NCBI GenBank assembly: GCA_002205965.3
Contig: NADL03000710.1
Location: 248,001-312,000 of the forward strand
Direction: 5' to 3'
Origin: Kappaphycus alvarezii
Lineage: Eukaryota > Rhodophyta > Florideophyceae > Gigartinales > Solieriaceae
DNA length: 64,000 nucleotides
Numbering within the stretch: the stretch's first letter is position 1; every line of letters starts with the position of its first letter. A program made the translations under genes and the position numbers. The notes beneath the pieces were generated by a model that worked only from the letters and a program-made list of their open reading frames with translations, was not told the DNA's origin and did no database searches. Positions 10,884 to 21,488 of this stretch are shown here, in pieces.

Positions 10884-10945
10884 CGTGCCAACATGCTTTG
10901 TGACATGCTTTGTCAACGTGCTTTTTGGCATGCTTTGTTGGCTCG
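10884..10945 (+). repeat. Short degenerate tandem repeat (CATGCTTTG units)
   Basis: Four imperfect units built on CATGCTTTGT or CGTGCTTTTT, about 14-16 bp apart, lie between the palindrome and the next LINE-C fragment. Confidence 0.5.
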
Positions 10946-11024
10946 TTCGCGGTATGGTACATTCAAATGTCGAACAAGGTTGAGGGGGATCGCAGGAAAG
11001 TAAAATGCTAAAGGAAGAACGGTG

Positions 11025-11590
11025 GTGGTAAATCTTTAAAGGTTGTACAACGTTGCATAGAAGCGTGCGGAGGGTATTCATAAATTAACTACGAATGGGG
11101 GCGGTGGAAACCTGTCTTGCCTGCATAATTTGGAGACTAAACGCAAAACGGGTAACGGAGTCGCTGAAGTCATGTTGAGGGGAGCAACCGCGACGAGAAG
11201 CAGCGAAGGAAGCAAGGCGGCGGAAAAAACCCTTGCCTTCGTCGCCCAAGGCGCCATAGATATCAATCCCGACGGGGAGAGGAGGATATCGTTTTGGTTG
11301 CAGTAAGTGCCGTAATGACGATATTTTTCGTGCTCTGAGAGTGTTGCGGCAGGTCCTGTGGTAGCCGTACTTGGCGAAATGTGGCGGCGTGCGGAGCAGT
11401 GGGCAACAGTAACGTCGATAGCGATATCGATTCTGTGAAGCCCGTATGTAGCGGGTATGTAAATGTCCATTCGTAGCGCGGGGGACTCCGAATGCCCAGA
11501 CGGATCAACGGAGTCGCGATATGAAGATGTACGTCGGAAGATGAAGGCAAAACCATGGCCGCACCAGTCGTCTCTTTGCCCGCCGACATT
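11025..11590 (-). mobile_element. LINE family C fragment, endonuclease-like C-terminus
   Basis: On the minus strand the frame reads IDIAIDVTVAHCSARRHISP, PAATLSEHEKYRHYGTYC, then ILLSPSGLISMAPWA and RVFSAALLPSL. The DVTVxxPxA strand, the A-x-x-E-x-x-K-x-x-Y helix and the following hydrophobic segment are arranged as in the C-terminal nuclease domain of many RLE-bearing LINE polyproteins. Near-identical copies lie at 12.45-12.99 and 61.95-62.6 kb. No reverse transcriptase is attached. Confidence 0.55.
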
Positions 11591-12240
11591 GAACGCCGGC
11601 GAGTGTCGTTTCTGAGTGGCCCTCTGTTTCGCCGGTCGACACGGAAATTAGATCTGTTTGTAGTGGGTTTTGGATTTCATGATCGTCCGGTCACTCCTCT
11701 CTTTTTGCTTCACAACTCTAGACTATGCATCCATTTAAACTCCTGAACCCAACCAAGTTTCGAAGACTTAGATTACTCTTACCATGTTGGAACTAGAAAA
11801 CCATAGCTTCCACTTCGAATAGACACAAAACATCTCTGACAAACCGCAAGCAAGTCAATTAGTAGTTCAAGGAGAAAACCACCAGGGGCCTAGGTAAGGT
11901 GCCCCACAGGATCAAGCCCCCTCAGGACAATGTATGCATATGCCTAATCATACTGCGATTTCAGATCGATTTCCATCCAATTATTAGACACAGTGAAATT
12001 ACCCACCAATAACATGCACTTCACAGCGGACGAGTTGTCATAAATAACATTGTATCTCAACAAAATCATCGGCTGACCTTTCGGATGCCAAAGTCTGGCA
12101 AACTTTGGATCTCAACTCCGCCTGGTACGGTGTTGCACTCGACAGTGTTGTGTGACGACCTTACCCACGCACTCTGGCAAAGTTGGTATCAAGCAACTCT
12201 AAATCCGAACTCCGCCTAATACTGTAGAGTGTACTCAACA
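11591..12240. other. Unassigned stretch
   Basis: No gene, RNA or repeat recognised. Two similar ~60-bp segments occur around 12095-12150 and 12170-12240 (GGCAAACTTTGGATCTCAAC versus GGCAAAGTTGGTATCAAGCA, each followed by CTCCGCCTGGTACGGTG or CTCCGCCTAATACTGTA), suggesting a small old duplication. Confidence 0.4.
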
Positions 12241-12242
12241 GT

Positions 12243-12555
12243 GGTGGTAGATCTTTATTTGTCGTACAATGTCGCACAGAGGCGTGCGGAGGGTATTCAT
12301 AAACTAACTACGGATGCGGGCGGCGGGTAGAAACTTGTCGCGCCTGCATTACTCAACAGTACAGTACTGCATGTGTGTCGAGGCGCGGGGCTACTGTACT
12401 GTACATGCCGACAGCGTTGTACCGTATGCCAACACTCGACAGTACTGTGGTGGTAGATCTTTATTTGTCGTACAATGTCGCACAGAGGCGTGCGGAGGGT
12501 ATTTATAAATTAACTACGGATGCGGGCGGCGGGTAGAAACTTGTCGCGCCTGCAT
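12243..12555. repeat. Direct duplication of ~105 bp at the edge of LINE-C
   Basis: GGTGGTAGATCTTTATTTGT through CTTGTCGCGCCTGCATTA occurs at 12243-12347 and again at 12449-12554 with two or three differences. The ~100-bp spacer has its own short CAGTACTGT repeats. The second unit continues into the LINE-C copy and the first does not, so the first looks like a local duplicate of the element edge. Confidence 0.75.
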
Positions 12556-12990
12556 TATTTGGAGACTAAATGCAAAACGGGTAACGAAGTCGCGGAGCTC
12601 CTGTTGAGGGGAGGAACCGCGACGGGAAGCAGCGAAGGAAGCAAGGCGGCGGAAAAAAGCCTTACCGTCGTCGCCCAAGGCGCCATAGATATCAATCCCG
12701 ACGGGGAGAGGAGGATATCGTTTCGGTTGCAGTAAGTGCCGTAATGACGATGTTTCTCGCGCTCTGCGAGTGTCGCGGCGGCGCCGGCAGTAACCGTACT
12801 TGGCGAAATGTGGCGGCGTGCGGAGGGGTGGGCAACAGTAACGTCGACGGCTATATCGGTACTGTGAAGCCCGAGTACTGTACAGTGTTGTGTTTCGACG
12901 TACGGGATATTGTACCCGCCGACGTCATTGTGGGTCAACAACTTCCAACGCCTTCGCCTTCTCAGCTTCATGCTAACATCTACATTCGGG
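12450..12990 (-). mobile_element. LINE family C fragment, minus-sense copy
   Basis: The minus-strand frame reads STDIAVDVTVAHPSARRHIS, then GAAATLAEREKHRHYGTYC, then LSPSGLISMAPWATTVRLFS. It is the best-preserved copy of the family-C nuclease-like domain in the window. The antisense frame is also open, which is a shadow of GC-rich codon use. It is truncated on both sides. Confidence 0.6.
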
Positions 12991-13275
12991 GTTCTTTCAG
13001 TCTCAATCACCACGATCTAGCCTTGGACCTTACCGTCGCTCATCTCCTCGTCCAGTCCCGGGTCAATTAGGTCGCTCTGTTGAGTGCCGCCGCTGCAGCA
13101 CTCGCTGAACGCTCCAAACACTCGCCCTATGGGTATGTTTGCAGTTCTAATGATGTCCCGCTTATTCCTATCGGCCCTCTCCGCACGGCGCCACATTTCG
13201 CCAAGTACGGTTACCGCAGGCACTGCCGCAACACTCGCAGAGCGCGAGGAACATCGTCATTACGGCACTTACTGC
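12950..13275 (+). mobile_element. LINE family C fragments, plus-sense, two overlapping pieces
   Basis: Immediately beyond the minus-sense copy the same domain appears in plus sense. One piece (about 12990-13195) reads HHDLALDLTVAH, then AALAERSKHSPYGYVCSSND, then LIPIGPLRTAP. A second (13188-13275) reads ARRHISPSTVTAGTAATLAE and then HRHYGTYCHH. The first is diverged and the second nearly identical to the 12.45-kb copy. The arrangement is a head-to-head pair followed by a duplicate, ending where LINE-A begins. Confidence 0.55.
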
Positions 13276-14027
13276 CACCATCGCAAAAGACGCTGACGGA
13301 CGCAATCCATGAAGCAGTGCAAGAACTAATTCCTCTTGGGGATTCGAGGAGGCAGGCGTTTCGCGCGTCTATGGCCCTTCCGGGAGCCAAGGAATGGGTG
13401 TATTGTCCCCCATGCCCCGGACTACAGACAAGCATTGACCCTCGAGAATTCTCGGTGTGGCTTCAATACTACTGTCAAGTCCCACTTTTTCTCCCTGGCA
13501 CGCCATGCCCAAGAAGGAATTGCCCGGACACACTCGATGTACATGGCGATCATCTAATGCACTGCTTGCATGGGGCCCAACGGATCAACCGACACGATCG
13601 CCAAGTAACCCTTCTCGCGAAAGACCTGGCAAGAGCTGCTCGTCGTCCTGTTGTAGAGCCACGCCATGGTCTCCACCGCACGAGACCAGACATCCAGGCA
13701 ATGGGAAGCAGCGGAGGGACCGACTTTTTTGATGTTGCCTTCGTGAATCCCCTCGCTCCCTCCAACAGAAGAGTAAGGACCTTCAACCCGATGTCCTCTC
13801 TGAATGCGGCGCGAAATGCAAAGCAGAGAAGATATCAATCCTTTATCGAGACCTCCACCAGAGGTAAGCTCGTGCCTGTGCCAATCTCCACTCTTGGAGG
13901 TTGGCACCCGGATGCATGTGCAGTGTTAAATGACGTGGCAAGGAACGTGGCTGTGAGGGCACTGGGGACGTACGGAAAGGTTCGGGGGGTTTTGATGCAA
14001 AGGCACGCTGCAGCGTCCCGTATGTAA
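13276..14027 (+). mobile_element. LINE-A 3' half with restriction-like endonuclease
   Basis: An open frame of about 250 residues covers the C-terminal part of a family-A polyprotein. It reads TLTDAIHEAVQELIPLGDSR and ASMALPGAKEWVY. A zinc motif with Cys-x4-Cys and HGDHLMHC follows, then RHD, RTRPDIQAMG and TDFFDVAFVNP. It ends STLGGWHPDA, RNVAVRALGTYGKVRGVLMQ, stop. The CCHC motif followed by (R/K)PD-x(12)-D is the signature of the restriction-like endonuclease of R2/NeSL-type LINEs, which nicks target DNA for target-primed reverse transcription. The reverse transcriptase part is absent. The copy is joined to LINE-C fragments at its 5' side. Confidence 0.8.
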
Positions 14028-14525
14028 GTAAAATGATGATCCTTTTCAAGGTCAGATTGAATATCTGATGTTCAGCTACGTCTTCATGGCAGAAGAAGGG
14101 ATTTTGAAGTAGCTCAAAACACGTATGCAGCAAGACAAGGCCAAATCGTATCTCTCAAAAAAATATTATTTTTGGCGACACGTGGATATTTGAGGGACTA
14201 CAGATGCATGCAGAAGATCAGCTTGCTTCTCAAGTGATTATGAGGAATGGGTATGGCTTCAGTACTGAGTTGAAGGAGGATGACAACAATAATTATTGCA
14301 ATAATGATGTAAGCTCCATCCAAAGAGATAAAAGTGCGGAAAGGCGAGATGACAAACCTTAATCAGCATATTTACAGGACCAAAACGCTAATGAAGGATA
14401 ATGAGGATTAGGAATCGAGTCTAAAATTGTTTGAGAACTAAATCTAGGAAAGCAGTAAGCATATGAGATATACGGAAGATTCGACTAGGCTAGACTTCTC
14501 ATAGAAAAACAACAACAAACATACC
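14028..14525. other. Unassigned stretch
   Basis: AT-richer sequence after the LINE-A stop, probably including some 3' UTR. The standard LINE-A tail is not recognisable. No gene seen. Confidence 0.4.
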
Positions 14526-14529
14526 CTTT

Positions 14530-15800
14530 TATTCAAGGGTCACTGAACCGAGCTGGGTCCCTCTAGCATCAGGTGATGTGAGAGACAAAGCACGGCGAGA
14601 TACGGCATTAGCCGTCAGCTGTAGAACGAGGGAAGCGAGGGTGGTGACCAATCGGTGGTATTCATCAGATGGGGGTTTCCCGCGGCGGAGAGCGAAAAAA
14701 GAGGCGACTTTGGCTAGGGCCTCACGGGCAGGTTTGCCGATGGCTCCGTGAGTATCGAATCCAAGAGAATAGAATTGGGCTTGTATCGTCCCACAGAGGG
14801 CAGCGTAATTCGCAGTTTTCGAAGCTTCAATGGGCACGGTAGCCCCTCCGGAGGTCTTGCGAGAGTGGGAGATAGCCCGTGCGGTGTAGGGGCTTGCAAT
14901 GAAGACGTCTAGTGCGCAGGGACGTGAGGAGAATTCGATGTCGTCAATGAGGATGTCCATTCGGCGGCGTTCCGAGTATTGGAGGTGGGCTTCGCAGGGG
15001 CAGGTATATTCGAGCTTCGGGAGTAGCATTACAGAAGGATGTCGGAGGAGGGTATACAGTTTGTCGCGAAGGTGGTTGTGGCGTCGGAGGAATCCCTCCA
15101 TTGCTGGGCAGTGGATAGCATGTCTGCCGAGTGGGTCGAGGAGGGGCGGGGACGAGCTTGGGCGAGTGCGCACCGGGGGCAGTGGTCCCGGCCGTTGAAG
15201 ACGGGCTGACCAAGTCGAAGCAGGATCATGTATGTCCAGATTTGGGGTTCGATGCGGGTGGAGTCGCGGGAGTCCGGGAGGGTGAGAAAGGGTGAGTTGG
15301 CGGACCGTGTTCGACAGCTGAGGTTCCGGGCGAGTCTGTGAGCTGCACTTTCGTATTGTGGAGGAGACGAGGGATATGTTTTGTGGCGTTCATGATGGAT
15401 GGCGGGTGTGAGGGTAGTCTGGACGCCTTGGATTTGACCAGTCGTGGGGAGGCGGCAAGGAGAGGTTAGAGCCGAAGATCGGCAGGAATGATATTGTGGG
15501 GATGGATTGGTGGGTTCGTCGTATCTCGTTGGGTAGGAGATGGTGGTCGATGGGCGGCAACAGGTCGAGGGAGAGGTGGTAGGTGCTTAGGAGAGAGCTG
15601 AGGTAGGTGGCGGAGCGGATGGGTGAGGTGAGTTTGAGCCCAAGTCCACCTGGTGAAAAGGGCAAAGGGTAGAAAAAGTTGTAACCATGAGAGGTGTAAA
15701 AGATCTCCCGCTGAACGTAAAAAAGGCGATGAATGACCTCCTTTCTCAAAAAGGGAAAACAGAAATTTGAAATGAAATTAGTGTCTGTCATTGCCGCATG
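14530..15800 (-). mobile_element. LINE family B 3' part with restriction-like endonuclease
   Basis: Minus-strand frames give, in order: SPGGLGLKLTSPIRSATYLS (15.65 kb), RLGQPVFNGRDHCPRCAL (15.2 kb), LDPLGRHAIHCPAMEGFL, RHNHLRDKLYTLLRH, ERRRMDILIDDIEFSSRP with ALDVFIASPYTARA, and a helical tail to TQLGSVTLE, stop at 14529. CPRC, then GRHAIHC, RHN and D-x(n)-D are the RLE zinc and catalytic motifs of R2-clade-like LINEs. Reading needs more than one frame upstream of 15.2 kb, so the copy is decayed as well as truncated. Homologous to 2.26-2.90 kb. Confidence 0.7.
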
Positions 15801-15973
15801 CATTTATGCATGAAGACCAAGTACTATTAATCCCAATTTTAGAATCTGCTACCATTTCTGACTGGAAAATCAAAACCAATCAGTGGTGAGTTCCTGGACC
15901 ACATCACTAGACGCAGTTCTGCAACTCAAGTCGATGGGGAGCTACTTTCAACTCTAAAAGAAGTCTAGGTAGG

Positions 15974-17028
15974 TTATCTAAGGCGTTCCTCTAGTTTATG
16001 CTTCATGCTGCTGCACAATGAATTTCCATTTTCATTCTGTCCATCCGCACGCCCATCACAACCGACAAGTTTATCCCTTTTCTGACCCAAAGGAAGGACC
16101 TTCACAGCCAATTTTCTCCCAAACCATATCATCCCATTCTTCTCCCTCCTAAAGCCCCTTGCATCAGCCTTCGTGTGAAACCACAGAACGGCAAGGCCTT
16201 TTGACCTTCCCCATGAGTCCAAGCACAACCGAAACTTCACCAACCCTCCATATCCCTGCAAGAGCTCCCTCAACTGCTTCTCTTTCACCTCATACTTGAT
16301 ATTCTTCACCAATACCTTGAACAAACCTATTTCTTCCTTTTCTGTTTCGGATTTCTCCACTGCTCGTTCTTCCTGACCACGAAATCGTCCACAGCAACGA
16401 TTCTACCTAGGATCATCTTTCCGTTTACTATTTCAATCACATGTGATGCTGTTTCTGCGTCTTCAAATATTAGGCTGCCATGGCCTAGACTTCTGCCATC
16501 CCTATCTGTTGATATATCACACCATACCATGGTCCCAAATTGAGAAAATGTGTCCCATAGTTCAACCTCACATATATCTTCGTGCAATCCTCGAATGAAT
16601 ACATGCGCCTTTGGATCGATTTGTGCTGGGAATGGCATGTCCAGCTGGAGGATACGTAATGAGCGACCACAATTCCTCGGATGTTTGACCATGTGTAGTT
16701 GCAGAAATGCGTTTTTAGCGTCTAAAGGAGAGCAAAAAGTGATTGATGCGAACGCCACTAAATGCAAACTGTCTTTATAAGGAGGGCGGGTGACGTCGAG
16801 AGAAGATACGGAAAAGTTGCCAAAAATTTCACTTACAGCTGACTTAGTTATGAAGGGATGCAGGTTTGCGATATGTAGGGTGGAGATTCGGGTTGAAGGA
16901 GAACAGTCTGTATTTAAATTAAAATCGACATCGTCTTGAAGGTTTAAGACTGCAAATGCTGGTGAGAAAGATGAAGAATCGGAAGTAGGGGATGGGTTGA
17001 TAGTTGGAGAGTTTTGTTCATCAGGCAT
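15974..17028 (-). CDS. Three-RRM RNA-binding protein, poly(A)-binding-protein-like, with a frame change in the RRM2-RRM3 linker
   Basis: ATG at 17026-17028 starts an open frame (MPDEQNSPTI..) of 233 codons. After a Ser/Thr-rich leader come RRM1 (residues ~50-129; RNP2 LHIANL, RNP1-like VAFASITF) and RRM2 (~141-217; RNP2 VFIRGL, RNP1 GHGSLIFE). The frame then runs into a Lys-rich linker and stops at 16327. A second frame overlapping that linker carries RRM3 (RNP2 VLVKNI, RNP1 KGLAVLWF) to a stop at 15974. The order, spacing and charged linker recall cytoplasmic poly(A)-binding protein RRM1-3. RRM4 and the C-terminal MLLE domain are missing, so it is short for that family. The frames differ by one base within the linker, where neither is constrained. 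It may be a frameshift, a sequencing error or an unseen intron. It lies between LINE-B and an unassigned stretch and has host-like codon use. Confidence 0.7.
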
Positions 17029-17940
17029 ATCCAAGAATACCTCGATTAATTTTTGGAAACACGTGTTCGTTCAGATAGCCGGCTAGTGGAGATACGATGG
17101 GATATAAATAGTGAGAAAAAGTTTTACTCATAGCTCGGGTTTGCCCGCGTGCTGCTTAAATGCTGCTAAGAGACTAACCGGTGGAAGGCAAAACGGGTTT
17201 CATAGATGCAGCGCTGTAATACCAATAGACCCGTGGATTCCAAAGTGTAATCGGGACCAGACATGTATGGCAGCAGCAGTTTCTCCTTAGGCCATGTACA
17301 GTAGCCCTTCGAATTGCATTCAAGTACAATATACTTTCCTTTTTTCATGGGGATACGAATGTAACTTCAATATTCCCGCATAACGCATTAGTGGCGGGGA
17401 TATAACCGACCACATCTTCCATGTATTAAATTAACCCCAAAATTTTCCCCCCATATTTCTCATCGTTTTTTGCTACTTCGTCGGGTTACAGCTCGGTGGA
17501 AGTCACTGAACAGTCAGAAGTTTGAAATTTAGAAAGCATTTACCGAAATGTACTGCACGCTGGTAAAGTTTTTTATACTAAGAATCTGTTGTGAATCCTG
17601 TACTCCCTGCATTACTCTAAGAATGTGGAGATATCCACGAACTTTCGCAGTTGACATAATATTCCTCTTTCTTTTGCCGCCTGAATCTCTTCAAAAGGGA
17701 CTGGTCAAAGCATATCCACATTACAGTATTATGAACTTTAACGCTTCACATCACTTCAAAAATTCTTTGCAGAGATAAAAGGTTTCATCGGGAAATGTTT
17801 GGGTGGTTTCCACTTGAAAGATATGTACGGCTAGATTCCGGAATTAACCAGGTAGTGACTATGTCGTAAATATGAGTTAGCATGTGTGATAGACCGCCAC
17901 GCACCATCGCTACTTACTGAACCACCGCCTCAGCAAGATC
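17029..17940. other. Upstream region of the RRM gene and unassigned sequence
   Basis: No TATA box stands out upstream of 17028. A LINE-A2 tail lies at 17393-17447. Small open frames (60-76 codons at 17166-17348 and 17548-17778) show no family resemblance. Confidence 0.4.
17393..17447 (+). mobile_element. LINE-A2 3' tail
   Basis: Plus-sense match GCATTAGTGGCGGGGATATA, ACCGACCACATCTTCCATGT, ATTAACCCCAAAATTTTCCC, related to the tails at 3.6, 21.4 and 49.0 kb. It is 5'-truncated to ~55 bp. Confidence 0.55.
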
Positions 17941-17944
17941 CAGC

Positions 17945-18285
17945 TCCTCTGTAAAAATTAAATGATATGCGTAGATCCAAAATAGGTAATTCCAAATGAA
18001 TGAATAATAAATTACCTGAATAGGATAGGGAATAATAAAAAATGAATACCCAATATTTATTGATCGACGGGGATTGTTCGATGGCCCAAAGCCTTCTAAA
18101 CTTTTCTAACAGCCTAAGGCTATATATACTGCAGATCAGAGTAGAAAAGCTACAAAGATGATTCCAGTAGTATAATATTTTTGTCGAACAAATTAATTAT
18201 CATTAATAATTATAGAATAATTCTGCAGGTGAGCATTAATCCAAATAATAATTTGTTGGTAGTATAATTCCAATAATAATAACTT
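17945..18285 (+). mobile_element. Element E, copy 2 (single arm)
   Basis: Diverged homologue of 10165-10530. Matching landmarks in the same order are GTAGATCCA, GAATGAATAATA, GATCGACGGGGAT, GATGGCCCAAAG, TTTCTAACAGCCTA and the AATAATAATTTGTTGGTAG end. Unlike copy 1 it has no reverse-complement arm, so the palindrome is not a fixed property of the family. No ORF. Confidence 0.6.
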
Positions 18286-18509
18286 CAGAATTTAGAAAAA
18301 AGCTGATAGGCATAAAATTGCTTCATGTGTAATACGGTATGAAATACGGACCAGTGAAAACAGATAAAATTACTTTCGATGATTCACAATTAATGGAAAT
18401 TGTTAGCCTCTGATAAAATATTGTTCCACAATTTTTCATAACTGTATTCGATATGTAAAACCAATTAAATAGTTTTCCAATATTTGTAATATATTTTTCT
18501 AATTTTGAC

Positions 18510-19445
18510 ATCCTCTGCTTGGCCAAGGGCGTCATTGAGGCCGTTGCCGTCTTCAGAGTTGAAGTCATACCAGTTCATCCATGCCAAAGGCACCCAGAGG
18601 TGCATAGTTCCGTACGGACCAGTAAGAGCCAGGCCAGTGGCCATCTCCATCGTCGTAATAACCTCACCCGCGAGCCCAATTGACGTCTGCCCATAGACGC
18701 CTTCGAGGGTTTTTGCGATAGAGGTGGCTTCCAGGGAAGATAGGGTCTACTCATGATCAGATGGTGCCGGACGTAAGGGGTTCGGTAGAGAAGAAGGACT
18801 GACCGGAGTATTGTCCCTGTTGGGAGCCCAAAAAGCAGAGTCCACATGAAATAGGCCCAAACTAAGCGCAAAATCAGAGCTCTTAATAACCTCGCCCACG
18901 CGCCCAGATGAATTCTACCCATAGACATCTTAGATGGTGTGTTTGTGACAGGAGAGGCTTTGAAGGAAGATAGGAGCTGCTCATCACCAGATGGTGACGG
19001 GCGTGAGGGGTTGGGTAGACACGGATTGTTGACCTTGAGCTTACTTGCGGTCACTTCAGACTAAAGACGGATGGTCAAGTGAAGAGCAGCAAAGTACCGT
19101 CTTGCGCGTTGTGCGAGTGGTGCGACTCCTCGCAAAATGGGGGAAGAAAAAATCCACCATCACAACCGAAGCGAGCTATGGGTGTAATCGCTTGAAAAAT
19201 TTCCGCTGTAAGCGACATACTTACAGAAAGCGACGGCGAAGAAGTCAAGTGCTCCAGAGTAACGGCCTTGGTTACGCCCAGCAGGAATGTTGGGCTCAGG
19301 AACCCTCCCATGCTGGCGGGAGAACCGCCAGCGGTGAGTGTGGCAGAATGCACTGAGCGATGCGATACTTGGTCGAGGGTGAGAACCTTCCTGGGGCCGG
19401 AAATCCCCCACTTGAGAAGGACATATCCCTAGACAATGCAACTAG
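18510..19445 (-). pseudogene. Decayed coding region with ~76-residue tandem repeats, family not recognised
   Basis: Two units of about 228 bp are homologous (landmarks near 18683 and 18911). Read on the minus strand, unit 1 gives SLPNPSRPSPSGDEQLLSSF, KASPVTNTPSKMSMG, GRVGEVIKSSDFALSLGLF. Unit 2 gives SLPNPLRPAPS, TLSSLEATSIAKTLEGVYGQ, GEVITTMEMATGLALTGPYG and LWVPLAWMNWYDF. Each unit contains an in-frame stop in its best frame. Upstream (19075-19353) is a third hydrophobic, Ser/Thr-rich open stretch (SPASMGGFLSPTFLLGV). The repetition at protein level suggests a former surface or secreted repeat protein. I do not recognise it and it could instead be part of an unknown element. Confidence 0.4.
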
Positions 19446-19694
19446 AGCCCCCTATATGTAAGTGGGCGATCCACAAAACGCGAGAGGACACGAGTACCCG
19501 GCGCCCGCGCCTAATGCGGCGCAGGCGCCGAGCGTGAAAGAATGAAGGTTGGAGAAGGCCAGTCTGAGAGAGAAGGGGGAAAGGTTTAAAGAAGGGTCTA
19601 GGCATCATAGAATCAAGCACTTTATTCTGTTTCCTCAAGAATCAAGAAAAAAGCGAGAAAGGCAACACACACATTATAGTCACGTCGATATCAC

Positions 19695-19768
19695 TTACAG
19701 AGAGAGAAATATCGGATATATTTTCCAAGAGTAAAACACCTAAACCTTGCCCCTACCCCTAAGAGAGA
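19695..19768 (+). mobile_element. LINE-A 3' tail
   Basis: Plus-sense AAATATCGGATATATTTTCC, AAGAGTAAAACACCTAAACC and a C-rich end match the terminal ~55 bp of LINE-A. It is 5'-truncated. Confidence 0.65.
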
Positions 19769-20821
19769 CAGTTTTGTTGAACATTTTTATTTTAAAACGT
19801 CTCACTTGGATATCCCTTGACCCGCCATCGATCTTAGTTACCCGCTTTATAATTCTTTAAATATCAAGAGTATAGGGAAAACTTTTCAACACACTGTATC
19901 AGAAAGCGATTCTAGAGTCTCATGATGGCAAACTTCTTCTCCCAGTTCCGTCTAAAGTCTGAGCGGTGTCTTGTACTGACTACGTTATGAAATATACGTG
20001 AAGCTAGAATTATATTATACAGGTTTGTTGCATATGGGAACTGAAAACGAGTGGATTATTAGTCCTTTACATTCCATACTGTGGGACTGTCAATTGTAAT
20101 TGCGCCCATTTCACTTCCGAAAACAGTTAATGTGGGTAAATATGGAATACATCACTTAGTAAGTATGTAGAAAATTGAATGCAACCCCACTTAGTGGCCT
20201 AGTTTCTACTTACTGGAAAAGCGAAGCACCATCAGCGCATGTCAAAACCTTTGAAATATGTAACCACTACCGCAAAACAGGTTAACTGAGTATCACACAG
20301 CTTATCTGCTACCGTAAATAAGCCTCTTTATCCCATAATTACTGAATGTTCCCTCTTCTATGGGCTTTAAAGCACGGTGAATCTACAAAAACTTCCTTCG
20401 TAGTATGGAAATACTAAAGACTCGGAAATGGATACTTACTGCGCATATTACATACTAGTACAAATGGACTCCAGCAAATTTAAGATATGTGAAAAATTAA
20501 CAGGAGAGTACACAGTTATTAGAATAATGTGTGGAATAATTTTCAAATAGTCAGGAGTCCTCAATCTAAATAGTTCCAAATAAGTCGGTCAACAATGATA
20601 TAGTGCAGTATCTCAAGATTGATTGAATCCTGAAGGTGAAATAAAACAATCACCGTGCTATAACTGTTGAATAATTAGTAAAATGCTTATGATAAAATAC
20701 AAAGGCTGACCTGTGTACAAAACAGCATATTCTCGATCATTTTGTGCGATCTTGGATGATTATTTCTCTGCATATGTACATATCTTTATTTCTAAACTAG
20801 TTCTATTTCAACGCTTTTAAG

Positions 20822-21043
20822 TCAAAATACGGCTAGAATCCTATTAGTTCCTTTCTTTAAGATTTCACTAGAGTTGAAAATTTCTGCAATTGGTTTGAAA
20901 TCGCCTCTTACATACCTATTTGAAGGTTTATAATATGTATCGAACAGTTTCCGTGGAGTATAACTCTGAACATTGAAACTTTTTTGGAATGGAATTCGTT
21001 TGTGATTACCTCTCACTAACATTATTTTCGTAAAGTTCACCAC
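20822..21043 (-). other. Open stretch in AT-rich block, not recognised
   Basis: 73 codons read without a stop, with mixed, non-low-complexity composition (KRIPFQKSFNVQSYTPRKLF, then YVRGDFKPIAEIF). Such a length is unexpected but not impossible by chance at this base composition. No splice sites were examined that settle it. Confidence 0.2.
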
Positions 21044-21424
21044 ACAATTCTATGGTCATATTTGATAAAAACCATTCTATCACATTCATTAGATTAAAAT
21101 GACTGGCAACTACCACTACTGGAAAAAAATAATATTTAGAATTTTTATTTATAGCTATAAATAGTATTTTTATTGCACATTATACTGCGAAAAGAACTTA
21201 AAATTAATGAGTCCCATAGTAAAAAAGTTCAGAAAATTTGGGGAACAGGCAGTGATATGATACTGATAAACTCTTAACCCTCATATTATTATCACAAAGT
21301 ATGAGACAGGAATGTCTCATACTTCTTGAAATATTTTATCATTATATATCCTAACACTGGAAATTTTGGCAAGAATATATCACCAAAAAGATAATTTAGT
21401 TATGGCTTGAATCAATAAGAATGG

Positions 21425-21488
21425 GGAATATGGGTCATTTTATTGTATGGAAGATGTGTTCGGTCGTATCCACGCCGCTGGAAGTGCG
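21425..21488 (-). mobile_element. LINE-A2 3' tail in AT-rich block
   Basis: GGGTCATTTTATTGTATGGA, AGATGTGTTCGGTCGTATCC and ACGCCGCTGGAAGTGCG match the A2 tails at 3.6 and 49.0 kb in antisense orientation. Confidence 0.6.

Noticed and set aside
12520-12735. Plus-strand open frame through the LINE-C copy
   Set aside because: The minus-strand reading is the one shared with the diverged copy at 13.0-13.2 kb and matches LINE C-terminal layout. The plus frame is a shadow.
19206-19224. Apparent 19-nt intron GTAAGT..TTACAG on the minus strand
   Set aside because: CTGTAAG and CTTACAG form a 7-bp inverted repeat, so the splice-like look appears on both strands. The length is far below the other intron candidates here.
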